A stretch of 64,000 bases of DNA from Cannabis sativa. Its lineage: Eukaryota; Streptophyta; Magnoliopsida; Rosales; Cannabaceae. Shown here one piece after another: positions 1 through 12,863 of this stretch. The stretch spans positions 78,359,580 to 78,423,579 of the forward strand of contig NC_083610.1 of the NCBI RefSeq assembly GCF_029168945.1. The letters are read 5' to 3'. A program made the position numbers and the translations under genes. Position 1 is the stretch's first letter. Every line of letters begins with the position of its first letter. The notes under the pieces are model-generated. The model made no database searches. It saw only the letters and a list, made by a program, of their open reading frames with translations, and was not told where the DNA came from.

Positions 1-1819
1 GTAAATTACTCAACTTCTGTGTTTGTGTTCGGAAGCTGTGGAAAGCGACGTCGGGCCTTTAGAGAGTCGTATATTGTATGTTATAACATTTTATTATTTT
101 CGGGATATCATTTTTAGGGATGTTAGTATCGGGTTTTGACCGGAATATTTTTATAATTAAAAGTCCTTAGAAGCTTTTATCAATCTTTGGTATTTATTTA
201 TGGAGTAATTGCTCTTTTAATTTTTTTTAATTCTTTTATTCTTATTGTTATTTCTTTTCAGCCTAATAACTTAAATATATTAGGTAATAGATTTAGATAA
301 ATCTCCTTTTTCTCTTGGAAAAGCTAGAAAGCCCTAGAAAATTCACTCTTCTTCAACCTCTCTCTCTCTTGCTCTCGATTTCCCTAGGAGCAGCTTGAAG
401 CTGTGAATTTTCAGCTTATCTACAAGAAGTCTAGCTGAATTCTAAAGTCTCAATTCAAGGTATCTCTTTCTAGTTACCTTCCTTATGTTTTTCCTTAAGT
501 TTAGGTTGAATTGTGAGGGTTGAGTTGAAGGTTATGGTGGCTGTTTGTTCTAGAGTCATTCTAATTTGTAATCTGGTGTTGATTATGTTCTTTGTTGCTG
601 GTTTGGATTAATTTAAGGGGTTACCTTGTTGTTTGAGTCAATTGGAGTTCATGAACTCCAACTTGGGCTCTAATGGTGATTCCAAGTTTTGACTTGTTTA
701 CTATAATTTGATGATTGGAATGTGTTATTTGGGGTATGAGCAGGTGTTCTGGAAGTTATAGAAAAGTTTGGGCTTGATTTGAATTTAAGCGATCGAATTT
801 TTGTTCCCAGCTCAGAACCGATCGACCGGTTCTGAGAAGCCTCTTGCAACCGGTCGACCGGTTGGTACCCAGGAACTGGGGTTCCGGTTGGGAACCGGTC
901 TGCCGGTTGGGGCTTTTTCCCGAGCCCTAGTTTTTCCCGTTTTTGCGTAATTTAGGGTATTGGCATCCTATTTATCGATAGGGTTAAGCTTAGTTTCTAT
1001 TTTAAATCCCCGATAGGTGTTTTAGCATGTCTCTCATTGAATTTTGAATATTTTGGTTTAGGGCCCTGTAAAGCGTCGAGTTGCGTTTCCACTCAGGCTG
1101 ACCGGCACACTTGAGCACGGAACGAGGTAAGATAGCATAAGAATATATATATGAAAATATACTTATTTTAGATGTTTGCACTACTAGCACTAATATGATT
1201 GCGATTTATTAGAGTGTTAGTGTAGTGTTATGTACTAGTAGCTAGGGTTACGGTGTTATCAACACGAGTACTAGAGGTACGGCGTGCATATGGTACAACA
1301 CTTAGTAAATCCCGGGAGTACAATTATGGCTCTACCAACACGAGTACAGGGTTGGTACTTTAGTGCATTTGGTACAGTAGTCGTACTTCCCTTAAGAACG
1401 TTCTTATTCATTTGCTGAGCTTAATTAATGAGCTCAGGGTGGCTTAATCACAAAGCTGGCATCTAATTATTTATATATATGTTTTGCATATCTTACTGAG
1501 TCTGTCGACTCATCAGTTTTCTACCGTGTGTAGGTAAAGGAAAAGAAAAGCTGGAGGAACAGTGAAATGAAGCTCGACAGTGATTGTACATATCGCGGCA
1601 GTGCAACCTGGAGGGTTTCGGTCTTTTATTATTTTGAGTCTGTATTTTGAAGTTGCATGCTCGCAAGTTTTTTTTAAGAAAAAAATATTATATGTACATA
1701 TTAGAAAAATACTTTTAAGTTGTATTTTGATACTCGGGATCCCGATTCATATAGTTATAAAGATATAATATGTTAAGGTTAACTTTCGAGTTTAGTAAAT
1801 ATAAAATGCGGGCGTTACA
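1..1819 (+). mobile_element. 5' LTR of Ty3/gypsy (Tekay-like) element, truncated by window start
   Basis: This stretch is repeated at 6843-8671 with few differences, which defines it as an LTR. About 133 bases of its 5' end lie before the window. It ends in GCGTTACA at 1819, immediately before a primer-binding site. It carries a CT-rich tract near 360, a cluster of ACCGGT/CGACCGG motifs at about 815-925 and a U5-like tail. Short open frames inside it (for example 1002-1190 and 1580-1768) recur in every LTR copy and are not genes. Confidence 0.93.
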
Positions 1820-1822
1820 GTT

Positions 1823-1835
1823 TGGTATCAAAGCC
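1823..1835 (+). other. Primer-binding site (initiator tRNA-Met type)
   Basis: TGGTATCAAAGCC starts 3 bases after the LTR end. It differs at one base from the usual plant tRNA-iMet primer-binding sequence (TGGTATCAGAGCC). The same variant recurs at 8675-8687 after the second LTR. Confidence 0.85.
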
Positions 1836-2054
1836 ACCAGGTTGTCCACTGAAGACCGTTAAGATATGTACAATCAAGGCCAGTGTCGAGCTCAAATCAC
1901 GGTCCCGTAAGCTTTATTTCTTTTGTAAACTGTTCTAAGATATGTTGCATATTTGACTAAATAGATGTTATAAAACCCTAATTGCGGTCCTAAAAATATT
2001 TTGACCACTGTCTGACCTACATGCCTTGTGGGTTCGCACGCTAAGTCCTAATTA

Positions 2055-5000
2055 ATGGACGACCAGCGAAACGTTAGAAGGCAGGGTGAGTTGGTTGAGA
2101 CTTGAGGTGGTCGGGGTGGTAGAAATCCCCAAAACCCCCGTGGACGCGGTAGAGGCCGCGGTCGTGCCCCGAGAGGTGGACCGGAGAATCCACCTCAGGC
2201 CCCGGTTGATTGGGAACAAAGGTTTGCTGAGATGCAAACTAGAATTGAACAACAAGAAGAAGAGATCCGACGACTCAGGCAACGGGATGCTCCTGTTGAG
2301 CTTCCCCCGCAACCGCCTGCTGCAGTTCCTGCAGCCCCTGCGGTGCCAGCTGAGCAATATGTTGCTGGTAACCGTATGGAGCCTTTATATGAGAGATTCA
2401 GGAAGCAGGCACCTCCAGTGTTTCTGGGAGGTCTTGATGTTCTAAAAGCTGAGCAGTGGTTGACCGTTATCGAAAGAATATTAAATTTCATGCGAGTGGT
2501 CGGAAATGACAGAGTGGCATGTGCCACGTTTCAATTTCAGGAAGATGCATTGATTTGGTGGGAAATGGTATCCCTTACAAAGGATGTTGCCAGAATGACC
2601 TGGGAGGAATTTCGGGAATTGTTCAATGCTAAATACTATAATGAGGCAGTCCGCAGTGCAAAGCGGAAAGAATTTGTTGAGTTGGTACAGGGAGAGGGAA
2701 TGTCTGTGACTGAATACACAACCAAGTTTGATCGTTTGGTTAAGTTAGCCTATGGAATTGTACCAACAGATTTTAGCAAGAAGGAAAAGTATTTGGCTGG
2801 ACTGAATGCCAAGATTAGGCATGACCTGGTTATTACAACGAATGATACCACAACTTACGCGGAAATGGTTGATAAGGCTCTTCGAGCCGAAGGAGCAGTA
2901 AATTTTTTGCATGAAACCCGAGAGCCTCCTATTGCTGGTGGGGTCATTACTATCCCTATTTCTGGTCCTGGAAAAGAAAGTGGAGATTCCACTTTTGAGC
3001 AAAAGAAAAGAACATTTCCATCTTCGGGAAGTTCAAGACAAAGTAAAAGGTTTCGAGGAAACCAGAACAAAGGAGGACGTCAGACTTACTCCTATCCTGA
3101 GTGCCCGCGTTGCAAGAAGCATCACCCCGGGACTTGTAACCGGAGAGCCTGCTTTCAGTGTGGTTCGGTGGGACATCTTAAGAAAGACTGTCCTCAGTTG
3201 AAGAAAGAGGAACCAAAGCCTGAGGTCAAACCTGCTCCTGCACCTGCTCGTGTATTTGCTATAACTCAGGCTGATGCTGCTGCCAGCCCTTCACTAGTTA
3301 CAGGTCAGCTTCTAATCAACGGTTTTGTTTATACTGTTTTATTTGATTCGGGTGCTACTCGATCTTTTGTGTCATCAAGACTTCTTGACCAGTTTGACAG
3401 ACCTAATGATATTCTTGAGACGGGGTTTGGAACCCTATTGCCTAATGGAGAATTAATTATTTCAAGAAAGTGGGTTAGATCAGTGTTAATTAGAATTGAA
3501 AATAGAGAATTGAGCGCTGATCTTGTGGAGTTACCATTGGCCGAGTTCGACATTATACTTGGCATGGACTTTTTGTCTAAATACTCTGCTAGTATTGATT
3601 GTAAACGGAAAATGGTAACTTTTGAACCGGAGAAGGAGGAACCATTTGTCTTTGTTGGTTCGGTACAAGGTTCTCGTGTTCCAAGAATCTCAGCATTGAA
3701 AGCTAGGGATTTACTACGCAGTGGATGTGTTGGATTCCTGGCAGTTGTAGTGGATTCTAGTAAACCTGTGTCACTCGGACCTGAAGAGGTTAAAGTGGTT
3801 AAGGAATTCCTGGATGTATTTCCTGAGGAATTACCTGGGTTACCACCTCAGCGAGAGATAGATTTTGTCATCGATTTAATTCCTAGAGCAGAACCTGTGT
3901 CAAAGGCACCCTACCGAATGACACCTGTTGAATTAAAAGAACTGAAGATACAACTCCAAGGGATGTTGGATCTAGGGTTCACTCGGCCTAGTGTGTCACC
4001 TTGGGGAGCCCCAGTTCTATTTGTGAAGAAGAAAGATGGAACTCTTCGGATGTGTATCGATTATCGGGAGCTGAATAAGTTAACCATTAAGAATAAATAT
4101 CCTCTGCCTAGAATTGACGATTTGTTTGATCAACTTTAGGGCAAAACGGTATTCTCTAAGATTGACTTGAGGTCTGGATATCATCAGTTGAGAATTCGAG
4201 AAGAGGATATTCCGAAGACAGCTTTCCGAACCAGGTATGGTCATTACGAGTTCCTGGTTATGTCTTTCGGGTTAACAAATGCACCGACAACCTTTATGGA
4301 TCTCATGAATAGGGTATTCAAGGATTTCCTCGATAATTTTATAATTGTATTTATCGACGATATTCTTGTGTACTCTCGGTCAGAAGCAGAACATGAGCAA
4401 CATCTTCGAATGGTTCTGCAGCGACTTAGAGATCATAAACTTTATGCAAAGTTCAAAAAGTGTGAGTTCTGGCTGTCACAAGTGTCCTTTCTGGGGCATA
4501 TTGTTGGGAAAGACGGGATTATGGTTGATCTAGGGAAGATTGAGGCGGTGAAGAATTGGCCTACACCTAAAACAGTCACTGAAATTCAAAGTTTTCTCGG
4601 TTTAGCGGGTTATTATCGGCGTTTTGTGGAAGGTTTTTCCAAAATTGCAATGCCGTTATCCGAGTTAACTAGGAAGAACCAGCGATTTACTTGGTCAGAT
4701 AAGTGTGAGAAAAGTTTCCAAGAGCTGAAGCAACGGTTGATTACAGCTCCTGTTCTAGCCTTGCCATCTGATCAAGAGAAGTTTGTGGTGTTTTGTGATG
4801 CATCAAGGCAGGGTTTGGGCTGTGTGTTAATGCAGGCAGATAAAGTCATAGCCTATGCTTCCCGACAATTGAAAGATTACGAGCAGCGTTACCCAACTCA
4901 CGACCTGGAACTTGCAGCAGTGGTGTTCGCCTTGAAAATTTGGCGACATTACTTATATGGTGAAAGGTGTGAGATCTATACTGACCACAAGAGTCTCAAG

Positions 5001-6673
5001 TACTTTTTCACTCAGAAGGATCTGAACATGAGACAGAGAAGGTGGTTAGAGTTGGTGAAAGACTATGACTGTGAAATCCTGTATCACTCTGGAAAGGCAA
5101 ATGTTGTGGTGATGCCTTAAGCCGAAAAGGACCTGATCAGATATTCAACATGGTCATGATTTCTCCTCAGTTAGACTCAGAGATGACTAGGGCAAACATT
5201 GAGTTGGTGACTGAGAAATTATTTAATCTGACACTTCAGTCGGATTTATTGGAAAGAATCAGAGTGGCCCAATTAGAATATCCTGAATTGGTTAAGATTC
5301 GAGAAGATGTCTTAACGGGCAAAGCTAAGGACTTTTCAGCTTCTGAGAGTGGAATGCTGTTGTTTAAAGCACGAGTGTGTGTCCCTGATATCAATGAGCT
5401 TAAGAAAGAAATTCTGGAAGAAGCTCATACTACCCCTTACTCATTGCATCCAGGATCCACCAAAATGTATCAAGACTTGAAGCCCTATATTTGGTGGTAT
5501 GGCATGAAGAGGGATGTGGTGGAGTACGTCACTAAGTGCTTAACTTGTTAGCAAATTAAAGCTGAGCATCAACGACCGACAGGATTACTTCAGCCATTAA
5601 CACTTCCAGAATGGAAGTGGAAAGACATTGCGATGGACTTTGTGGTTGGCTTGCCTAGGACCACAGGAATGTACGACTCAATTTGGGTTGTGGTGGATCG
5701 CTTTACAAAGTCAGCACATTTCTTACCTGTTAAGATAACCTATACAGTGGATCAGTATGCTGATTTATATGTAAAAGAAATTGTTCGTCTTCATGGGGTA
5801 CCAAAGTCTATCGTCTCAAATAGAGACCCCAAATTTACATCGAAGTTCTGGGCGAGTTTGCAGAAGGCTATGCGAACTAATTTGAAATTTAGCACAGCCT
5901 TTCATCCTCAAACAGATGGGCAATCTGAGCGAACTATTCAAATACATGAAGACTTATTACGAGCTTGTGTCATGGATTTTAGAGGGTCATGGAGTAAGTA
6001 TTTGCCTCTGATTGAATTCTCCTATAACAATAGCTATCAAAGTACCATAGGAATGGCTCCTTATGAGCTGCTTTATGGCAGAAAATGTCGTTCCCCAATT
6101 CATTGGGACGAAACTGGAGAACAGAAATACTTAGGCCTTAAGTTGGTTCAGAAGACAAATGAAGCAATAGATAAGATTAAAGCTCAAATGCTCGCTTCTC
6201 AAAGCAGGCAGAAAAGTTATGCAGATCCCAAGCCACAGGATGTTACATTCCAACCTGGTGATCATGTCTTTCTTCGAGTATCCCCAATGAAAGGGATCAG
6301 ACGCTTTGGAAAGAAAGGCAAGTTGAGCCCTAGGTTTATTGGACCTTTTGAAATTCTGGAGAAAGTTGGACAAGTTGCTTATCGGTTGGCTTTACCTCCA
6401 TCATTGTCAGCTGTGCATAATGTATTTCATGTTTTCATGCTGAGAAAGTATGTGTCCGACCCAATGCACATTCTGAGTTATGAGATGTTGGAATTGCAAC
6501 CTGACCTATCTTATGATGAACAACCAGTACAAATTCTAGATCGGAAGGAAAAGGTCCTACGAACCAAAACCATAGCGTTGGTTAAGGTACTCTGGAGGAA
6601 TAGTAAAGTGGAAGAAGCCACTTGGGAACAGGAGTCGGATATGAGAACTCAGCATCCTGAGCTGTTCAGGTAG
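2055..6673 (+). pseudogene. Ty3/gypsy gag-pol polyprotein, broken (Tekay/Del-type chromovirus)
   Basis: The frame starts at ATG 2055 and ends at TAG 6671. Seen in order: gag with an RGRGRGR-rich N-terminus and a [14 protein letters not shown] zinc knuckle (near 3148), aspartic protease ([10 protein letters not shown], near 3349), reverse transcriptase with FIDDIL (near 4351), RNase H, integrase with HHCC and D,D-E motifs, and a chromodomain-like C-terminus. Four breaks are visible: TGA at 2103 (16 codons in), TAG at 4137 just before the reverse transcriptase core, a one-base deletion near 5105-5112 at the end of RNase H, and TAG at 5549 after the integrase zinc motif. All three stops fit C-to-T changes. 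The catalytic motifs remain readable but the element cannot make a full polyprotein. Clade assignment is inferred from domain order and sequence character. Confidence 0.92.
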
Positions 6674-6695
6674 ATTTCGAAGACCAAATCCTTTT

Positions 6696-6709
6696 AACGG
6701 GGGGATAAT
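6696..6709 (+). other. Polypurine tract of the Tekay-like element
   Basis: AACGGGGGGATAAT lies directly before the TG that opens the second LTR at 6710, the expected place for the plus-strand primer of an LTR retrotransposon. Confidence 0.85.
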
Positions 6710-8671
6710 TGTAAAGACCGCCTAAAATTAATATTTTGGATTATTAAATAATTAGGGTTTATGTATGAGATTAAATTAATATTTATGAAATACATATTTT
6801 GGAAATATATTTAATATCATATATGTTATTATGCTATTTTATGTAAATTAATCAACTTCTGTGTTTGTGTTCGGAAGCTGTGGAAAGCGACGTCAGGCCT
6901 TTAGAGAGTCGTATATTGTATGTTATAGCATTTTATTATTTTCGGGATATTATTTTTAGGGATGTTAGTATCGGGTATTGACCGAAATATTTTTATAATT
7001 AAAAGTCCTTAGAAGCTTTTATCAATCTTTGGTATTTATTTATGGGGTAATTGCTCTTTTATTTTTTTTTTTAATTCTTTTATTCTTATTGTTATTTCTT
7101 TTCAGCCTAATAACTTAAATATATTAGGTAATATATTTAGATAAATCTCCTTTTTCTCTTGGAAAAGCTAGAAAGCCCTAGAAAATTCACTCTTCTTCAA
7201 CCTCTCTCTCTCTCTCTCTCTTGCTCTCGATTTCCCTAGGAGCAGCTTGAAGCTGTGAATTTTCAGCTTATCTACAAGAAGTCTAGCTGAATTCTAAAGT
7301 CTCAATTCAAGGTATCTCTTTCTAGTTATCTTCCTTATGTTTTTCCTTAAGTTTAGGTTGAATTGTGAGGGTTGAGTTGAAGGTTATGGTGGCTGTTTGT
7401 TCTAGAGTCATTCTAATTGGTAATCTGGTGTTGATTATGTTCTTTGTTGCTGGTTTGGATTAATTTAAGGGGTTACCTTGTTGTTTGAGTCAATTGGAGT
7501 TCATGAACTCCAACTTGGGCTCTAATGGTGATTCCAAGTTTTGACTTGTTTACTATAATTTGATGATTGGAATGTGTTATTTGGGGTATGAGCAGGTGTT
7601 CTGGAAGTTATAGAAAAGTTTGGGCTTGATTTGAATTTAAGCGATCGAATTTTTGTTCCCAGCTCAGAACCGATCGACCGGTTCTGAGAAGCCTCGCAAC
7701 CTGGTCGGACCGGTTGGTACCCAGGAACTGGGGTTCCGGTTGGGAACCGGTCTGCCGGTTGGGGCTTTTTCCCGAGCCCTAGTTTTTCCCGTTTTTGCGT
7801 AATTTAGGGTATTGGCATCCTATTTATCGATAGGGTTAAGCTTAGTTTCTATTTTAAATCCCCGATAGGTGTTTTAGCATGTCTCTCATTGAATTTTGAA
7901 TATTTTGGTTTAGGGCCCTGTAAAGCGTCGAGTTGCGTTTCCACTCAGGCTGACCGGCACACTTGAGCACGGAACGAGGTAAGATAGCATAAGAATATAT
8001 ATATGAAAATATACTTATTTTAGATGTTTGCACTACTAGCACTAATATGATTGCGATTTATTAGAGTGTTAGTGTAATGTTATGTACTAGTAGCTAGGGT
8101 TACGGTGTTACCAACACAAGTACTAGAGGTACGGCGTGCATATGGTACAACACTTAGTAAATCCCGGGAGTACAATTATGGCTCTACCAACACGAGTACA
8201 GGGTTGGTACTTTAGTGCATTTGGTACAGTAGTCGTACTTCCCTTAAGAACGTTCTTATTCATTTGCTGAGCTTAATTAATGAGCTCAGGGTGGCTTAAT
8301 CACAAAGCTGGCATCTAATTATTTATATATATGTTTTGCATATCTTACTGAGTCTGTCGACTCATCAGTTTTCTACCGTGTGTAGGTAAAGGAAAAGAAA
8401 AGCTGGAGGAACAGTGAAATGAAGCTCGACAGTGATTGTACATATCGCGGCAGTGCAACCTGGAGGGTTTCGGTCTTTTATTATTTTGAGTCTGTATTTT
8501 GAAGTTGCATGCTCGCAAGTTTTTTTTAAGAAAAAAATATTATATGTACATATTAGAAAAATACTTTTAAGCTGTATTTTGATACTCGGGATCCCGATTC
8601 ATATAGTTATAAAGATATAATATGTTAAGGTTAACTTTTGAGTTTAGTAAATATAAAATGCGGGCGTTACA
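6710..8671 (+). mobile_element. Second LTR of the Tekay-like element (complete, 1962 bp)
   Basis: It opens TGTAAAGACC after the polypurine tract and closes GCGTTACA at 8671. It is collinear with 1-1819; visible differences include a longer CT run near 7205-7221 and changes in the CGACCGG cluster near 7690. Unusually it is followed not by host DNA but by another primer-binding site and gag leader, so it serves both as 3' LTR of the first unit and as 5' LTR of a second, deleted unit. Confidence 0.95.
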
Positions 8672-9283
8672 GTTTGGTATCAAAGCCACCAAGTTGTCCA
8701 CTGAAGACCGTCAAGATATGTACAATCAAGGCCAGTGTCGAGCTCAACTCACGGTCCCGTAAGCTTTATTTCTTTTGTAAACTGTTCTAAGATATGTTGC
8801 ATATTTGATTAAATAGATGTTATAAAACCCTAATTGCGGTCCTAAAAATATTTTGACCACTGTCTGACCTACATGCCTTGTGGGTTCGCAGGCTAAGTCC
8901 TAATTAATGGACGACCAGCGAAACGTTAGAAGGCAGGGTGAGTTGGTTGAGACTTGAGGTGGTCGGGGTGGTAGAAATCCCCAAAACCCCCGTGGACGCG
9001 GTAGAGGCCGCGGTCGTGCCCCGAGAGGTGGACCGGAGAATCCACCTCAGGCCCCGGTTGATTGGGAACAAAGGTTTGCTGAGATGCAAACTAGAATTGA
9101 ACAACAAGAAGAAGAGATCCGACGACTCAGGCAACGGGATGCTCCTTTTGAGCTTCCTTCGCAACCGCCTGCTGCGGTTCCTGCAGCCCCTGCGGTGCTA
9201 GCTGAGCAATATGTTGCTGGTAACCGTATGGAGCCTTTATATGAGAGATTCAGGAAGCAGGCACCTCCAGTGTTTCTAGGAGG
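8672..9283 (+). pseudogene. Second copy of the Tekay-like leader and gag N-terminus (truncated)
   Basis: It repeats 1820-2428: primer-binding site, leader, gag start and the proline/alanine-rich segment. It carries the same premature TGA (act-TGA, near 8955) as the first copy. Coding similarity stops at GGAGG (9283), where the sequence switches to LTR sequence. Gag beyond this point, pol and most of the last LTR are missing. Confidence 0.9.
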
Positions 9284-9612
9284 TCTTACTGAGTCTGTCG
9301 ACTCACCAGTTTGCTACCGTGTGTAGGTAAAGGAAAAGCAAAGCTGGAGGAACAGTGAGATGAAGCTCGGCAGTGATTGTACATATCGCGGCAGTGCAAC
9401 CTGGAGGGTTTCGGTCTTTTATTATTTTGAGTCTGTATTTTGAAGTTGCATGCTCGCAAGTTTTTTTTAAGAAAAAAATATTATATGTACATATTAGAAA
9501 AATACTTTTAAGTTGTATTTTGATACTCGGGATCCCGATTCATATAGTTATAAAGATATAATATGTTAAGGTTAACTTTCGAGTTTAGTAAATATAAAAT
9601 GCGGGCGTTACA
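9284..9612 (+). mobile_element. Third, partial LTR (3' end only) of the Tekay-like array
   Basis: It matches the last ~327 bases of the other LTRs (from about 1491 and 8343) and ends at the same GCGTTACA (9612). The junction with gag sequence at 9284-9287 is TCTT, present at the corresponding place in both parents. The sequence after 9612 is a copia integrase, so 9612 is the right edge of the array. Confidence 0.92.
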
Positions 9613-12318
9613 AACTTGTTCACACTAATCTATGGGGGCCAACCCCCATTGCATCCAACATAAACGACGGATATTACATACACTTCCTTGACGATCATAG
9701 CAGATTTGCTTGGTGGTATCCACTCAAAGTCAAATTTGAAGCTCTAGATGCCTTCATACAATTTAAAAATTTGGTGGAAAACAAATGTGAAAAGAAAATT
9801 AAAAGTCTTAGAACAGATTGGGGTGGTGAATACCAACCTTTCACTGCCTTGGTTCATCAACATGTGAATGAATTCCAACACTCGTGTCCTCATGATTCAG
9901 CTTAAAATGGTCGTGTTGGGCGCAAACACAGGCACATTGTTGAAATGGGCCTCACTTTGCTTGCTCAAGCCCAAATGCCACTCAAATATTGGAGTGATGC
10001 ATTTGACATTGCTGTCTATTTGATCAACAAACTTCCAACTCCAATTCTAGGCCACAAATCACCTTATGAAGTCCTCTACAATCAAAAACCAGACTATCTT
10101 TTCCTAAAGACTTTTGGTGCTGCATGTTTTCCATGCATACTCCCATACCAAGCACACAAATTTCAGTTTCATTCGCTGAAATGTATTAATTTAGAATACA
10201 ACAACTCCAACAAAGGCTATAAATGCCTTACTCCCACAGGTCGTATTTACAACTCAAGGAATGTTGTGCTTAATGAACTCGAGTTTCCTTTCTAAAAGGG
10301 ATCTCTCAACAACTATCAAACACCTCCACCTGTCATAATTCACAACTCATCATGGTCTAATCTTCCTGTTACAACATTCGATACCACTGACTCATCTAAA
10401 CCTGGTCCTATTAATCCAACTGCTACAGCCTTCTCAGAAGCATCACCAAGCTCTCCTCAGGTACACTCACCCTATATTGGCTCTTACTCAGCTAACAACA
10501 GCCTTATTTCAGGTCATCCAGGGGAGGAATATGATGGTCATTTTGATGATCATTTTGAGTTTGGCCCTTTTGATGATTTTGTCATCGAACCTACTACTAC
10601 TGAGCATGTACCTGAAACAGATCCTGCTGCATTAGATTCTGAACCAGATTTGGAGCCACAACCAACTCTAGCCACTACCTTACAACCCACATACCTATGG
10701 TCACTCGTGGGAGAGTTGGCATATTTAAACCAAAAACTTACCTCACCTCATCCAAAGCATCATTAGTTCTTACTGAACCAGAATTTGTTGAACAAGCTCT
10801 CCAACACCCAGGTTGGAAAGGTTCAATGGATATAAAGGTAATTCCTCTAAAGAAAAATCGTACCTGGATTCTAGTTCCTCCTGCTGCCTATCAAAACTTA
10901 ATTGACAACAAGTGGATCATTATGAATCAAATTGAAAGCAGATGGCACCATTGAAAGATTAAAAGCGAGGTTAGTTACAAAAGGGTTTCATCAGAGACCA
11001 TGAATTGATTATGGTGAAACTTTCAGCCCAGTAATTAAAGCCTCAACTGTGAGAATTGTTCTCACCATAGCTGTTTTAAGAGGCTGGGACATAAGGCAAT
11101 TGGATATTAACAATGCATTTCAAAATGGCACCTTGGAAGAGGAAGTTTTTATGGTTCAATCACAAGGCTTTGAAGAAAAAGGGAAAGAGAATTGGGTTTG
11201 CAAACTAAACAAGTCTCTCTATGGCTTGAAACAAGCTCCTAAAGCTTGGTTTGACAAACTCAAAAATACTCTCATTGATTGGAAATTTCAAAACTCAAAG
11301 GTTGATACTTCTTTATTTTTCCACAAAAATGAGAAGGTTTTTATCCTTCTCCTCATCTATGTTGATGACATAGTTGTAACAGGAAGTGATTCTAAGTTGG
11401 TGGCAGAATTCATTTGCAAATTAAACAAACTGTTTGCCTTAAAAGATCTGGGATCTCTACACTTCTTTCTGGGAATTGAAGTGTTTAGAGATATCACAGG
11501 CATGTACTTGACACATACAAAGTATATTGAGGATATTTGAAGAAAGTAAACTTGAATAACCTCAAGCCATGTCCTACACCTATCGCTGTTGGCAAACCTT
11601 TATCCATAAGTGATGGTGAACCTATGTAGGATCCTTCGATATTCAAGAGTATAATTAGATCACTTCAATACCTTTGTCACACAAGGCCTAACATAGCTTA
11701 CCCTGCAAACAAGCTAAGTCAGTTCTTGCAAATTCTAACATCTATTCATTGGAGTCCCGTTAAGAGAGTTTTGAGATACTTAAAGGGAACTGAAACATTG
11801 GAATTGCATATCAGCTGCAGCAAAAAACTCAGTGTGACTGGCTTTTTTGATGCTGATTAGGCATCATGTCCTGATGACAAGCGATATGTTGCTGGCTACT
11901 GTGTATATCTGGGTGAGACTTTAGTGTCCTAGTCATCTAAAAAGCAAGTTGTTGTCTCTATATCAAGCATAGAATCTGAATACAGGGCATTAGCTCATGT
12001 TGCAGCTGAAATATCTTGGATAGAATCTCTGCTCAAAGAACTTAAGTTCCCTCTCTTGCTGCCTTCTATCACATGGTGTGACAACATAAGTGCCAGTGCA
12101 CTAGCATCCAATCCAGTATTTCATGCTAGGACAAAACACATTGAAATAGGTGCTCACTATGTTCGTGACAGGGTCCTGTAGAAACAACTTGAAGTCAGGT
12201 ACATTCCCTCGCATGATCAGGTGGCTGGTCTATTCACCAAAGGACTATCGAATTTAAGATTTTCATTCCTTGTGGACAAACTCGGTGTGAAGCCTTCCCC
12301 CTTTCGTTTGAGGGGAGT
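9613..12318 (+). pseudogene. Ty1/copia pol remnant (integrase, reverse transcriptase, RNase H)
   Basis: Immediately after the gypsy LTR a copia integrase reads in mid-domain (HFLDDHSRFAWW near 9680, LRTDWGGEY near 9810), then a stop at about 9902, more integrase at 9945-10295, a linker, reverse transcriptase pieces at 10697-10954 and 11049-11540 with YVDDIVV (near 11360), and RNase H to about 12290 (KHIEIGAHYVRDR near 12140). Several frameshifts and stops separate the blocks. The missing gag, protease and first part of integrase are expected left of the gypsy array, so the gypsy probably inserted into integrase. Not functional. Confidence 0.9.
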
Positions 12319-12650
12319 TGTCGAGAAATAGAGTTTTCTTTTATCTGGTGCAGGTCCATGGTGGTGAACTCAGCTCCTATCATCAGTTGATTCCTGCTTC
12401 TGTTTAGGACAGGTGTCAACCTGTATTTGTGGTCCAAACTTTAGGGAGTAATAATTAGCCTTTTTCCAATTCTATTAGAATATTCCCTTATTGTAATCAT
12501 CCTTGGAAATTGGTCATGCCACCTGTAATAGAACCATTGCTCTTATCATTATTTTGTAACAACTTCATTTCTCTATAAAAGAAAAGCTCTGGCTTATCAT
12601 GAAAATGAGCTGAGAAAATTATTTACTCGATTCTCTGAATATACATATAT
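12319..12650 (+). mobile_element. 3' LTR of the copia element (right edge approximate)
   Basis: A purine-rich TTTGAGGGGAGT tract precedes TGTCGAGAAATAG at 12319, the usual polypurine tract/LTR junction of plant copia elements. A TATA-like CTCTATAAAAG lies near 12572. The right edge is not sharp; similarity to LTR-type sequence fades near 12650. No partner LTR is in the window. Confidence 0.7.
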
Positions 12651-12863
12651 ATCATTCAATGTATCATATGTATACCATATACACAAATTAATTCTTATAA
12701 TATATATACTATAATGGTCGAAACACATATATAATATATTCATTAAAACTAAAGCCCACAATATTGTGGCACAATATTATTGAAGAAAAAACAAAACCCT
12801 AATTTTAAAATTCCCAAATTTCATAAATAAAATTATCAGATCTTCAATTAATTCAACAAAGGT

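Noticed and set aside
1002..1768. Short open frames repeated in the LTRs (1002-1190, 1580-1768 and copies near 7854, 8432 and 9373)
   Set aside because: They recur because the LTR recurs, lack any recognisable domain and are not kept by purifying change that I can see.
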